The notes: a model not told the origin generated them from the letters alone. Shown: positions 11,240-22,935, counted from the first letter of the stretch. The stretch: DNA of 64,000 nucleotides from Glycine soja (GCF_004193775.1 NC_041018.1:31579940-31643939); one strand, 5' to 3'. Numbers and translations: made by a program.

Positions 11240-11627
11240 TTGACTTTTCAAAGTTTTTTTTGAAGTGTTATTACTGGTAATCGATTACAAACATTTGGTA
11301 ATCGATTACAAGATTTAAAATTCAAATTTCAAGATCCTTTTGGAAAGCTCATTTGAAATCTTGTCTTCTGGTAATCAATTACACTGCCTGGTAATCGATT
11401 ACCAGTGCCTTGATTTGTTGGAAAATAATTGTTTGAGGCCAAAGCTGATCAACCAGTGAGATTCTTTTAACAAATGAACTAAAGCCTTATCTTTTTCTTG
11501 ATCTTGTTTGCTTGACCTTGAATTAATCTTGAAGCAATGTTTGTTTGCTTAACCATGAATATTTCTTGAAGCAATCTTGTTTAATTATACTTTTGGCATC
11601 ATCAAAAACCTGTATTCATACATTTAC
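11240..11627 (-). mobile_element. Remnant of a copia LTR carrying GTAATCGATTAC palindromes
   Basis: Four copies of (T)GGTAATCRATTAC occur at about 11276, 11300, 11369 and 11390, followed by TTGAAGCAATCTTG and CATCAAAA, ending TACATTTACA. The same series of blocks is seen in the LTRs at 46461-47489 and 59607-61138, so this is the corresponding end of such an LTR, truncated on its left side. Orientation is taken from the copy at 46.5 kb, whose primer-binding site is visible. It abuts a MULE transposase remnant. Confidence 0.72.
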
Positions 11628-12671
11628 ATGGTCATGGAGAAGGAAACACTACCAATGCCACCACAAGGAGGTCAAACAATAAAGGGCTTCATGAAATTTC
11701 ATTGTCTATTTTGGAGTTTTAGACCGTGTATCGATGGGTTTCAATATTGTAAGTCCATGGTTCAGGTTGATGGACATGGTTGTACGCTATGTACAAGGGG
11801 ACCTTCCTTGTGGCAGTTTCATAAGATGACAACAATAAAATTCTTCCAATAGTTTTTGCCATTATCAAGGGTGAAACAATGGAAGCATGAATCTTCTTCT
11901 TTAAAAATTTAAAAAGGCATGTCACCCCATAACATTGTCTATATTTTATTTCAAATAGGCACGAGTCAATAAAAAGTTCCTACTCAAGACGTGATAGTGG
12001 ATGGACGACACATAATTATGTGCATGTGTTTTGCATTCGACACATTGCGCAAAATTACATGAGGAGGTTCAAGAACAATGACATAAAAAAGCTAATTACC
12101 AATATGGGTGAATGCCAAACTTCTTTTTCTTCATATTAAATATCACTTAATTTTATATTATTCATAATATTGAAATTGTATGTTTATAACTACTTAACAT
12201 ATGCAAGGACATAACCTACGTTCAATCATTACTACAACAATTTGAGGAAGGAAGCATATGGTGATCGAGCAATTAATTAGCTCAGCGAGATTCTGTGAGA
12301 AAAATGGACTCTCTCATAGGATGGTGCACTAGTAAAATCAACATATACAAGGTGTAATACATTGTCAACCAAAGAGGGAGAGAAATCACAACAATGCTTA
12401 CATTTGGTGAAGTTTATATGCAAGTACTAAACAAGGCCATGGAAGACGCATAGAGAAAGGAAAATGCTCACATTATTCTTAAGTTCAATTGATGTGACAC
12501 ACGATTCTTGGTCTAGGAGACAATTAACCCGAGAGAGGTTCGGCCCGATGGAAATTTCACGATTAGGTTGGAGGAAAGGTGGTGTGACTGTGGCAAATTC
12601 CCAAAATTGCACATGCCATGCTCTTTCATTGTTGTTGCTTGTAAGCATGTTCACCATGAGTACAGGAACTA
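11628..12671 (+). pseudogene. Mutator-like (MULE) transposase remnant
   Basis: The start reads EKETLPMPPQGGQTIKGFM and SFRPCIDGFQYCK, colinear with the better-kept copy at 17.4 kb. Further on are KGETMEAWIFF, SRRDSGWTTHN and HIAQNYMRRF of the MULE transposase core. A SWIM zinc finger (WCDCGKFPKLHMPCS, about 12578-12625) is at the C-terminus. Frameshifts and stops are frequent. The coding trace ends against a CACTA-type terminus. No terminal inverted repeat was recognised, so the element's own ends are unknown. Confidence 0.85.
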
Positions 12672-12672
12672 C

Positions 12673-12900
12673 CACTACTACAAAAACAACCTTTTACGAT
12701 GCTAGAACAATGACGGTTCTACCAAAATCGTGTTTAAAAAATTGTCGGTGGTATTTTTGTAAATAAGTGGACACGTTAACAACAATTTTAGGTAAAACCA
12801 TCGTAAAGACACTCAGATTTAAAACGGTTTTGTGAAAACCATCTTTGATGGGATAACTTTGAAGATGGTTTTACCTAAAACTGTCGTCGTACTACATGTA
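12673..12900 (+). mobile_element. CACTA-type transposon end (fragment)
   Basis: The segment begins CACTACTACAAAAAC, the characteristic terminal motif of CACTA (En/Spm) elements. It is followed by subterminal direct and inverted copies of GATGGTTTTACC / GGTAAAACCATCG (about 12790-12880) as in CACTA subterminal repeat regions. No matching GTAGTG end was found nearby, so this is one terminus of a deleted element or a very short derivative. Confidence 0.65.
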
Positions 12901-13029
12901 AATAATATTAAGTGAAGCACTCAAACTCTCACGTTTCTGAAACACTCGAGCTTGATCTTGTGCGAAAATCCTTAAACCTCTCTTGCTCTTATCGTACTCT
13001 GACTCTGGCAAGTCCTTCACACGCTCACA

Positions 13030-13495
13030 CGAGATTGACTATGAGAACCCACCGCCATGGGACAAGCAGCAGAACAAAAAATACAAGGCCAAGTTCATGT
13101 GTAGCTACGATGACAAGATCCCGCCCCGCACCCATGACAACTAGCTCTTCTATGTTGGCAATGACACTAAGATCCTCGTTGCTGCCCTCTGCAGCTCCCT
13201 GCCACAGGACCTCACCTTCAAGTACCAACTCCCCAGCGAAGACCTCGACGCCCTCATCTCCGCCACCAACGATGATGAAATCAAACACATGATGCACGAA
13301 TACGACAGACTCTATAGCCCTAACCTAAAACTTACTAGAATGAGACTCTTCCTTTTCAGACTCTCGAATTCAAACCCAAATTCCTCTTTCTCCTCTGAAC
13401 ATGACTGTTTCGTTGAGGCTCTTAATTTGGGTTTGATTCCTTCTCAACCTGACCCAATCAAAACCGTTGCACCTACATTGTTCAATATTGTATAG
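13030..13495 (+). pseudogene. PB1-domain protein fragment
   Basis: Frame 13030-13495 reads EIDYENPPPWDKQQN, then YKAKFMCSYDDKIPPRTHDN, an in-frame TAG (13142-13144), YVGNDTKILVA, FKYQLPSEDLDALISATNDD and HMMHEYDRL. These are the hallmarks of the plant PB1 domain, which mediates heterotypic protein interaction through a basic patch (KAKF) and an acidic OPCA-like motif. About 15-20 residues between KILVA and the FKYQ strand seem to be deleted. No kinase or other partner domain follows, and no start codon is supported. Confidence 0.85.
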
Positions 13496-13611
13496 TCCAT
13501 AATTTTTAAATCCTCAACAATGAGGTATACTTTGATGGTGTTATTGTGGTAGTATGTCATTTTTCATCCTTAATAAAACAATTGCATTTTTCTTATCAAA
13601 ATTCCAATAGG

Positions 13612-13683
13612 ATGCTTAAAGCAAACCAATTTTCTGGCGATGTTCCAACTAAACTTAGGAGACTAATTAACTTGCAGACCTTG
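13612..13683 (+). pseudogene. Single LRR exon of a receptor-like kinase
   Basis: The 72 bases read MLKANQFSGDVPTKLRRLIN and then LQTL, a plant LRR unit. It is preceded by a splice acceptor-like TTCCAATAG and followed by GTAAG. One-LRR, 72-bp exons of this kind are typical of LRR subfamily VIII receptor kinases. No further exons of such a gene are visible, so this is an isolated exon with its splice signals, consistent with genomic (not cDNA) capture. Confidence 0.65.
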
Positions 13684-13840
13684 TAAGACTTCCCGGTTCC
13701 ATTTCTTATTTTCATTTTTTAATATGATTATTTGATTATTTTGATGTCTCATGTAACTTGTAAGATATCATGTTTTCCTAATAAAATTTTTAGGACTTAT
13801 TGTTATTAATAATGTGATTATTAGTAACTTGAGTTGTGAC

Positions 13841-16800
13841 ATGACATGACAAGCATGGTTGATGGACGATAGCAATGAAGATCAAAGGCTTCCTCACCAT
13901 CGCAATCCCAACGAATTAGTTGCATTGTACCAATTAGCAGGTGAGCTCATCTCATCTCTCTCCCTCTCTAATTTTACTTCATTGTGATGTTTGTGGTGAA
14001 TTTTGCAGAATTGAGGGTGTTATGTTGGAAGCTCCATCCAACTATCTATGAGAATGATCAAGAGTTGACCAAGATTAGAGAAGATATGGGATACAACTAC
14101 ATGGTAATATTCTATTTATCTTTTAATTTTATTTTGCTTTTTGTGATTAGATATTACTTCAATTGTTACCTCTTCAGTCTTCATTGATTAACCCATGATA
14201 GGAATAGTATTTAGAATTCCCAGCATACTATGAATTTGAACATACATAGAGCAGAGTTGCTACAATAGCCAGTGAAGTTCAAGAAATAAAAACTAAATTC
14301 TTGAAAAGATAATAAATCTTGCAAAAAAATTGAAAAAGAATTTTCCCTGGGATTTGACAGCTGTCATACCCTAATTTCGTCCGGGGACCTTTGCTTGGTG
14401 GCATGCAACTTTCATTTAACCATTTGGAGGTACTTGGCACCCATCATCAGGCAATTTGCGAAGTTCCGTGACATGCCGGAACTCAAAAGGTAGCATCGTT
14501 GCACAATTCGTGAGGTTCCGTAACATTCCGTAAGTCAAAAAGGGGATGATTATGTAATCCGCAAGGTTCTGTAACATTACGGAAAGAAAACAGGTATTGT
14601 TACGAAATTCGTAAGTTTCCGTAACTTTACGAAAAAAGAATCACCAAAAAAGGGCAGGGGCTGTATTTAGAGAAAATGGGGGTGCAAATAGCAACCAGGC
14701 CCACTTGGGCCCTCCAGAAGATTCCTCCAGAAAGCGGTTGCTTCTGGAGGAAGTCACCTTGCTCGCTTGGGCGAGCTGGGTAGCAAGCATCTCCCCCATT
14801 TTCCTATAAATAGGGGGAGAAGTGAAGAGGAATTTCGTTCAGCCCTCCTGGTAATGCAAGAATCACTTGAAATTAGTGAAAAAAATTGGTTCCGTGAAAA
14901 AAATCCGAGCCGAGGCGCTTCCGTAAGGTTTCTGAAACGTTTCCGTGGGGATTTTCGCGAAGATTTTCAGCCGTTCTTCGTTCGTTCTTCATCGTTCTTC
15001 GGTCTCCAACGTGTAAGTTTCCAAATCGAGCTTTTCAATTCATTCTATGTACCCGTGGTGGTCCTCATTTGTTTTTTTTCGTGCTTTTATTGTCATTTTT
15101 ATTTTACTTTCCGTACCCCCTTTTGACGTGCTTTAGTCATTTGCTTAAGTTATTTTCTCACCCAATCAAAAAATAAAATAAATTTCCACCGATCATTTGA
15201 ATTGTAATATCCGTTAGTTTCTATTAAAATGAAATCCGACCGTTCGGTCATGCCGTAACTACGTTGGAAACCAAAAAAAGGGTAAAATAATAATATAATA
15301 ATAAAAAATATCTTTTAGTAAAATAAATCAAAAAGAATCAGTCGTACATTTTCCTTTGGGATTTCTCTTTCTTAATCGAATCGATTAATAATCAAAGTGA
15401 AACTAAGGCTAAAATCAATTCATAAACCAAGCTTTTGACGTTGCCTAAAAAAGCCATTTTCAAAGGTCCAAAGCCTTGAAATGGTCTTTTCTGCTTTTAT
15501 CGATTAAGTGTAAATTTCAAAAGGGCTAAAATCAACATGTAATTTTATTACCTTTTTCAAAAATAAAGAGAACATTAAATGGTCCAATGCCTTAATGTCT
15601 TCTCTCTTTTCAAAAGAATCAAAAGTTTGTTTAAACGGTCCAACGCCTTAAATAACCTTTCATTCAACAAAAACATATCTTGCAAAAAGGATAAAAACAA
15701 CTTAACCAAACATTTTGTTCACAAAGAACTACGTAGTTTTGATTTCCTTATCGCAATTAAGGGGTAGGAGCAAGGGAAACACCCTCGTCGACCGCAAAAA
15801 GATAAAAAATATAAAAAGTACAAAAAGAAATAAAGACGTAAAGGGAACATAAAAATTGAAGTCATATTTGCACATTTGATTAAAGGCTGTCGTCTCTTGT
15901 GACGGACGTGTGGGGTGCTAATACCTTTCCCGTGCGTAAATACAACTCCCGAACCTTTCACTTAAAGTTTGTAGATCACGTCTTTTCCGGTTTTTTCAAC
16001 GTTTTCCTAAAATAAACGTTGGTGGCGACTCCGCGCGTATTCCTTTCTTGGAACACACATCCCGCGAGTCACGCGTCGCCCTCCCGCCGAAGGGTAGGTT
16101 GCGACAACAGCGAACTTAAAAAGCCACCTACAGACGCTTTATGCCCAATCATTCTGGATAACGCTTGCAAAATATATTATACTTTATGGAGAAGAGTGGG
16201 TGTGATTCCTGGGATAGGACACAAAGCTTAGCAGCTACATTATATTGCTCTAAGACTAAGTCCATTTCTCAGTACTTAGTAGCATATTTTCTAAGAGCCT
16301 AAGACTAAACGGTGTTCTTTCCTGTTTATGAGTCCATTTCAATAATCAAGGAGAACAAGGCAGTCTTTCAAGTTTCTTGTTGTTTGCTAACCATTGTTAT
16401 GAATATTGTAGGTGATATAAAGATTTGTTTGCATCTTATGCAGTAGGACCTGCTTGATTTATGACCAGAAAAAGTGAAAAATTATGAACAGAAGTTGAAG
16501 AACTTCTACACTGAGCACATTCATCAGGATGAATAGATTCACTATTGTTTGGAATAAAGTGGTTACTTTGATGTGCGAGACAAGGATGATCACTAGATTT
16601 GCATTTTGATCAAGGTTGGTGATCTTATCATTTTACTAGCTGGAATCTATCATCACTTCACCTTAGACCCAAGTAACTTTGTGAAGGTATGAAAGTCTTA
16701 TGCTAACCACAACCATATATTCTCTTGCTAGGGCTTCGTTTTTGTGATGTGGAAGGAAGAAAATGATGCTGGTCTAAGATTGTTTAAATATATCAAGATT

Positions 16801-16987
16801 CAAGGTTTTTCTAGGTTGATTAATCATTGTTTTTTTTTTTTTGTGTTTTTGTTTGCATTTAATGAAGCTGTTTAAGGGCGAGCTAGTGTGGACAACATAT
16901 AATAGACCAAAGGAAGACAATCCTGCTAGAAAGGAATACATTAAGGGGATAACTGAGAAATTTGGAGTGCAATTTGAAGCTCATTAG
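13841..16987 (+). pseudogene. Acireductone dioxygenase (ARD) pseudogene with introns
   Basis: ARD converts acireductone to the keto-acid precursor of methionine in the methionine salvage cycle. Four exons are visible: 13841-13940 (AWLMDDSNEDQRLPHHRNP), 14009-14103 (VLCWKLHPTIYENDQEL), 16447-16686 (NFYTEHIHQDE and GDLIILLAGIYHHFTLD) and 16859-16987 (VWTTYNRPKEDNPARKEYI). Most GT-AG sites are kept, but the last acceptor is GCAT instead of GCAG. Stops: TGA at codon 3 (13847-13849), one in the DLLDL*PEK segment, and three more in exon 3; one replaces a Glu of the metal-binding HxHx4E motif. Intron 2 holds a solo LTR. Clearly non-functional. Confidence 0.9.
14362..16106 (+). mobile_element. Solo LTR, 1745 bp, in the second intron of the ARD pseudogene
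   Basis: It begins TGTCATACCCTAATTTCG and ends GGTAGGTTGCGACA. Perfect 5-bp direct repeats ACAGC flank it (14357-14361 and 16107-16111). Inside is TGGCGACTCC near 16020, a sequence usually seen around Ogre primer-binding sites, and an ACTACGTAG / TAGGAGCAAGG block. No internal coding region is present. Size and sequence suggest an Ogre/Tat-type LTR. TATAAATAGGGG at 14804-14815 is a likely promoter TATA box. Confidence 0.94.
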
Positions 16988-17044
16988 GGCCCTGAAATAC
17001 ACCTGTATATCTTGTTTCAGTTATTAATCACAACTTAAGGTTTG

Positions 17045-18912
17045 CGATGTAATTGTTGGTATAATATTTATGTAGTTTTACCATGTTCCGGGGTGACATG
17101 TCTTTTTAGATTTTGGAGGAACAATTGCCATGTTCCCATTGATTCACCCTCGACAACAGCAAAGGCTATAAAAGGATTTTATTGTTGTCATCTTGTGCAA
17201 CTGCCACAAGGAGGGTCCCCCTGTACTTACCGCACAACCATGTTCCATCGACCTGAACTATGGGCTTACAGTATTGAAACCCATCGATACACAGTCTAAA
17301 ACTCCAAAAATGATGGTGGACCATGATGAAACCCTCTATTGGTTGACCTCCTTGCGGTGACATTGGTAGTTTTTTCTTCTCCACCACTATGCTAGGAAGA
17401 AATTGTTGCATAGCTCGGAACAATCTCAGTAGATCATGGTACGATCTTTCCCAGTTGCCGTAGATGTCTTCAATATCCTTTTTCTTTGCCAACCATGCTT
17501 TGTGGTACTTGGTGGTGTATCCTTCAGTGCTTTTGATATGTGCTATCAAGGTTGACACTGGAGTTGATGGATCGTTTTCGATTAAGTTATAGATGCTTTT
17601 ATTGATCAAAAAATACAAAAGCTTTGCATGATCTTATGACATTGAAGGATTTGAACATGTGTGGGGTTCACATAGCTTTCTTATTTCCCATTTCTTGGAG
17701 GCAAGGATGTATGATGCCTTGCACCTCCAAGCACAACTATCATCATTACAAATGAAAATTAGCTTTGTTGTGTTCGATAGTTATATCTTATAGTTAGCTC
17801 TTTTGCTCACATGATACTGCTGCAAAGCATTTTGTATGTCTTGTTTTGTCAAGAAACACACATGAAACTACTGCAAAGCATTTTGTATGTCTTGTTTTGT
17901 CAAGAAACACATCCCTTCGAAGAGAGTTCCCACTGGATGTCAGACTTCTTTGCAATCCAAGCTATGCTCGTATTTAAAATCTTGAAAATAGGATTCTTCA
18001 AAATTTTGCATATGGGGTGGTATGTAGCTTGGTGGTATGGTTGTGATTGGTGAAATAAGCCAGGCTTCTTCCTTATCATCTTCCTCCTGGGGTTGATTGT
18101 GAATAACTTTGTCTTCATCCTCAATAAAGGGACCGAGTTCTTCTTTAGGTAAGCCTGGCTCTGTTATGAACGCAGGCTCGTTAGGTTAGGTTGATGAGGA
18201 AGGCTTTGCTATAGGGGTACTCAAGTACGTGTAAGGATGATCCTCAATAGCATCAAATGGTTGTGAGTCAAAAAAAATTGGTGGAAAATGGTGCAGAAAG
18301 ACGTTGGGTAAAAGAAGAAGTGTTTGGTTCAAATATATTTTGTTTTTGTTGGGATAAAGCTAAAGTGTCTTGGGTTACATGGGATAATTATGAATAATGG
18401 GATTAAGGATAATATTGTGGTTGATAAGGTACCAGTTCAGGGTTTAAGGTGGGAACTATATTGCGCTCGATGTTTGCATACAATTCACAGCATAGAAGAA
18501 TCTGAGTTTGGCAAATAATTGAAATCATACCTTTCATGTCTTCGTTGTCAACAAGTTGGATTATTGTGAATTTAAACATTGAGTGCCTCAATACTTGTGG
18601 GTATCAGAATGGAATATTGCATACTTGGTCCAATGGTTGAAGACGGAGGCGTTGGTGGAATTTTGTTTTCAAGGCTTCAAGTGTGAGGCCTCGCTTTGTT
18701 TCAAAGAACAATGGGTTAGGGCTTTGAAAAGTATCCCCTTCATCTATTTTGATAATTTCACCATCATAGTGCACTAACCATTTGACAAATGAGGAAGACA
18801 TATTGTGTAACAGACAAAGAACTGATAAACAAACGTGACGTGACATAGGGTTTGTGTTTGCAAACTTGGAAGAAAGTAAAAGAGCAAGGAAGTGTTGTGT
18901 GGATGTGTTCAA
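17045..18912 (-). pseudogene. Mutator-like (MULE) transposase remnant, minus strand
   Basis: The N-terminal part reads SSFVKWLVHYDGEIIKIDEG and TKRGLTLEALKTKFHQRL (18912-18604), the PB1-like N-terminus of soybean MULE proteins. Then come FTIIQLVDNEDMKGMIS (18591-18403) and, after a decayed stretch, a continuous 150-residue ORF (17618-17166). That ORF includes TTKYHKAWLAKKKDIEDIYG, VDGTWLCGKYRGTLLVAVA and the IDGFQYCKP core shared with the copy at 11.7 kb. It ends near RHVTP at about 17050, so the catalytic C-terminal half and SWIM finger are missing. It points toward the + strand copy at 11.6-12.7 kb. Confidence 0.85.
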
Positions 18913-19009
18913 AGAAGGTGGATATGAGATGTATATATAGGGTTCAAGGTTAAGGTATTATGACCTAGCTTCAAGGTAAGGGTTAGGGTTTGGAGTATTG
19001 GATTCCCTA

Positions 19010-19415
19010 GGGTGAATAAATGACGGTTTGAAACATTGGATTTCGTGACGTGAGTAGATAATGGTTTGAAATAAATTGGATTCTCTGACATGAGTAGATA
19101 AGGGTCTGAAATAAATTGGACCTATGTGAGAGAAAAAGAAGAGCAAAAGAAACATAAGAGCAAAGAAGGTTTGTCTCATCTTAAGCGTAGGGTTCGAGGT
19201 TAGGGTTAAGGAATTACAACCTAGGGTTATGGTTTGGAGCATTAGATTCCTAATGTGAGTAGATAAGGGTCTGAAATAAATTGGATTTCCTATTGTGAGT
19301 AGATAAGGGTCTGGAATATATTGGATTCTCTGACGTGAGAAGATGAGGGTATGAAATAAATTGGATTCCCTAATGTGAGTAGATAAGGCTCTGAAATAAA
19401 TTGGACCTGTGAGAG
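19010..19415 (+). repeat. Minisatellite, about 42-bp unit, two blocks
   Basis: The unit GTGAGTAGATAAGGGTCTGA followed by AATAAATTGGATTCCC recurs in 19010-19125 and again in 19235-19415. Each block ends with a GTGAGAGAAAAAGAA tail, so the blocks are themselves a duplication. The spacer between them contains AAGGTTAGGGTTA-type sequence. Confidence 0.82.
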
Positions 19416-19429
19416 AAAAAGAACTACAT

Positions 19430-20035
19430 GAACCAAGTGGCCTTAGATTGTTGTTTGTATCAACTGTTTTGGTTAAAATAATGTTTCATTCCCACATTTT
19501 TCATGTCAATAAACCTATTAAGACAACTTTTGGGTCTCGATTCAGCTCTCAAACACATGAACCAAGTGGAAAAACATAGGAAAAAATTAGTAAAACTTGA
19601 ACATTTCAATCCATGAGCGCAACTTTTGGCAGTTAGATTGTTATTTGTATCAATTGTTTTGGTTAAAATAATGTTTCATTCCCATAGTTTTCATGTCAAT
19701 AAACCAATTAAGACAACTTTTGGGTCTCGATTTGGCCCTCAAACGCATGAACCAAGTGGCAAAACATAGGAAAAAATTAGTAAAAATTAAACATTTCAAT
19801 CAATGAGGGCAACTTTTGGCACCTAGATTGTTATTTGTATAAGTTTTTTTGGTTAAAATAATAGTTCATTCTCATAGTTGTCATGTCAATAAACCTTTTA
19901 ATACAACTTTCAAGTCTCTATTCGTCCCTCAAACACCTGAACCAAGTGGCCAAAAAACAAGAAAAAATTAGTAAAACTTGAACATTTCAATGCATGAGGG
20001 CAACTTATGTCACTTAGATTCTTATTTGTATCAGC
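19430..20035 (+). repeat. Tandem repeat, 190-bp unit, about 3.2 copies
   Basis: The marker GGTTAAAATAATGTTTCAT starts at 19471 and 19661 and as a variant at 19851, an exact 190-bp spacing. Each copy also holds TGAACCAAGTGG and TGAGGGCAACTTTTGGCA. A partial fourth copy ends at about 20035. There is no coding signal. Confidence 0.92.
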
Positions 20036-20039
20036 TTGG

Positions 20040-20345
20040 AGATGTCTGCGAACATGGAAAACATAGTCATTACATCCATATCATCGTGCAACATGCATGT
20101 CGTCTACTTGCACCTATCACCAACAAATGATACAGGTAATCAAAAATGTATATCCTTCACCACTTGACCATTTGGTAGAATAATGTTGTTTCCAATAGCT
20201 TGCTTCAAGGCATCAAATGACATTTTATTGTCAAGTTGAACAATCTTTGGTGAATCGCTTACAAATGTTGGACCATGTTTAGTTGTTATGATAGCGCCAT
20301 CGTAATACACTATTGCATTGACAATGATGAAGCCATGGTTTAGGG
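20040..20345 (-). pseudogene. MULE transposase N-terminal fragment
   Basis: Minus-strand translation gives VYYDGAIITTKHGPTFVSDS, PKIVQLDNKMSFDALKQAIG and LPVSFVGDRCK, the N-terminal PB1-like region of soybean MULE proteins. No transposase core follows within the window, because the minisatellite block takes its place. It is a different subfamily from the copy ending at 18912. Confidence 0.7.
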
Positions 20346-20392
20346 TTTACAGTTAGGGTTTAGGTTATGGTATAGGGTATAGGGTTACAGAA
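20338..20392 (+). repeat. Short degenerate telomere-like (TTTAGGG) tract
   Basis: GGTTTAGGGTTTACAGTTAG and following bases contain repeated TAGGGTT steps with mutations. It is too short and impure to be functional. It sits at the outer end of the MULE N-terminal fragment. Confidence 0.5.
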
Positions 20393-20479
20393 AGGTTTCT
20401 TGTTGAGCTGATGGATTAGACTGTCTTACTGTAGATCATATTTGTAATGTTTAATGGCTTGTCAAATACACTTCAAAAT

Positions 20480-20740
20480 GAATGGCCAAGATGTCACCGA
20501 CAAAATCAACGGCCTAGATATCATTGATTGGAGCAACGCACGTTCAATGACCTAGATCCCATCGACAAAATCAACAGCCTACATATCACCGATTAGAGCA
20601 ACAAACATTCAACGTCCAAGATCCCACCGACAAAATAAACGGCCCAGATATCACCGATTAGAACAACGAATGTTGAACGGTCAAGATTCGATCGACAAAA
20701 TAAGTGACCTACATATCACTGAATGAGTTGTGTTACTGTT
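20480..20740 (+). repeat. Tandem repeat, 65-bp unit, 4 copies
   Basis: GACAAAATCAACGGCC and variants start at about 20499, 20564, 20629 and 20694, an even 65-bp period. Units also contain AGATATCACCGATTAGAGCA and ACGTTCAACG. Copies are 80-90% similar by eye. Confidence 0.9.
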
Positions 20741-20884
20741 AGATTTTTCCTATAATAAAACACATGTATTGCCATCATATACCCTAACTCACAAACTCAC
20801 TTTCTCTCGTTCTCATATATCCCTCTTTAAATTGAAAGTTAATTATGTCATGATTCAGAAATGATAATGTTGTTATTATTTTGA

Positions 20885-22620
20885 TTTCTTCAGGTAACAA
20901 ATGATGTAATTCAGTCATATGCTCAGGCAATGCCCTCTTCAAATCCCAAAATTGAACCTTTGTTGGTTCAAAATGGGTTTTCAGATGTTGCAAAGCTCAT
21001 ACAAGTTAAAATCGACAACATTTTAGTGGCTTCTTTGGTTGAAAAGTGGAGACATAAGTCACACATGTTTCATCTTCTTGTTGGTGAATGCACAATCACC
21101 TTTGAAGATGTTGCTCTACAATTAGATTTACGTGTTGATGGTAGACCAATTACTAGCCCAACATATTATGATTGGGAACAAATATGCACAAAATATATAG
21201 GTGTTGTTCCCCCTAGAGAATGCACTAGTGGAATCAACACTTAAACTAAAATGGTTAAAAGAACACATGTTGATTCTCCCAGCTGAACCCACACCATAAC
21301 AACTAGCAGACCATTGTAGGGCATACATTTTAGGGTTGATTGGTGGGTGTTGATGACAGACAAGTTAGGAAACAAAGTTCACCTGATTTATCTACCCCTG
21401 TTAGTATATTTTGATTAGGTTGGTCGATACAGTTAGGGTTGGGCATGTTTAGCACATTTGTACAGAGAAATGTGTAAGACTATTTATCCCACATCCAAAA
21501 AATTAGGAGGATGTACACTGTTGTTATAGTCTTAGGCATGGTATCACATGTCGTCCATTCAACCAAGGGTCAAGCGCCAACCATTATATCCACTTGCAAA
21601 TAGGTAAACAAAAAATTCTAACTCAAAGAAAGCTCATTTTTCAATAATGTATTTGACACTAACATACCACATTAACCCTTTGTTTATTTATTTATTTATT
21701 CAAGTGCAATTTCATTGTTTTTAAAATAACTAATGCAAATTAATTTTTCAGTTCCAATGGATGCCTTATAGAGGTTTTCAGTCATTTCTACCAGAAAATG
21801 CATACAAGTATTCCAAAATATGAAGTGCTTGTGTAGTTTTAATCTATTTTCCAATGGTAGTATGGCATCAAATTGACAGGGTCATGCTCCAATTTGGAAT
21901 TTGTCAAGATATATCGGATTCACCACTTATCTTGACAAAGTCCATTATACTGATGTGAGAGGACATAGCGACACAAATTGGGTAGAAGAACATCAACGGT
22001 GGATTGCAATTTGGAAGGAAAGATGAAAATATGTGTTAATCGGCCAACCAATTCTAGGAAATATTGAACATATGAGTCACTACATGAATTTGTACCAAGC
22101 AAATTCTAAAATTTTCCTTACACAATTTGCAACTTATCCAAACGTTGGGGTGACATCTCATTCAGCTCTAGACATGGAAAGTGAACAACATCGTCCACGT
22201 CAAAGTCCACTAGTGGTTGCAACATGCATGATGAAGGACTACCACCTCATGCTTAATCATTTGAATTCATGCCACAATTCACACCACAACCTCATCATCA
22301 TCAACAAGATTATGGGCACAATTCGCAGTTCTGCAGTGCAAGCGGAGAAGACTTTATGAGCAATCTCATGGGTACACATCTTCGCACACTGGAGTCTGCT
22401 TATGCATACATGCAAAGTATGTCTATACCTTCATTTGCATCCTTTCACCAAAATATTTCCAAAAGTTCTTCCACTAATGACTTTATGCAGGAAGAACCTG
22501 TTGTTGCTCCTAATGAACAAGTTGAACCACAACAACATGGTGGAGTACGTCGATAGCCGACAAGAAATAGGTGTGGAACTGGTGGACATAGATGACATTA
22601 ATTGTTTGCCCTTGTTAATT
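20885..22620 (+). pseudogene. Plant mobile domain (PMD) protein pseudogene
   Basis: After an intron-like TTTCTTCAG the frame reads VASLVEKWRHKSHMFHLLVG and ECTITFEDVALQLDLRVDGR. Further decayed pieces are DKLGNKVHLIYLPLL, CLAHLYREMCK and QFGICQDISDSPL, in the order expected for a plant mobile domain (PMD, PF10536). This domain occurs in transposon-derived genes, including MULE-borne ones, and in host proteins MAIN/MAIL. Many stops and frame changes are present. The end (TRNRCGTGGHR-like, about 22560) resembles the usual basic tail of such proteins. Association with the adjacent MULE remnants is inferred. Confidence 0.8.
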
Positions 22621-22935
22621 ATGTCCTATCATGTTCATTGTCAGTTTGCCGTTTTTGATTGAATGAACAGTAAACAATGCATTAATTGACTGAGCACTGT
22701 ATTTTTCTCATACGAATTGTCTCAACATTTATTTCTTTGAGAGGATTTGATCCCACATTGCTTGTATCAAAACAATGTGACTGCACAATGCTTTCTAAAA
22801 GATGATTTCTCTACATACTGGTTTTTTCAAATAGCGCAAACGACAATCAATAAATTAAGACTTAATCTAAACCATTTATATTGTTAGTGTCATCTCAGGT
22901 GTTGATATGTGTCACGTGAAAATAGTAGATCACCT

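Noticed and set aside
16019..16231. 70-residue ORF crossing the end of the 1745-bp solo LTR
   Set aside because: It starts in the LTR and ends in pseudogene intron sequence; chance ORF.
20338..20392. Possible interstitial telomere
   Set aside because: Only a few degenerate TTTAGGG-like steps; kept only as a low-confidence repeat, not as evidence for chromosome fusion.
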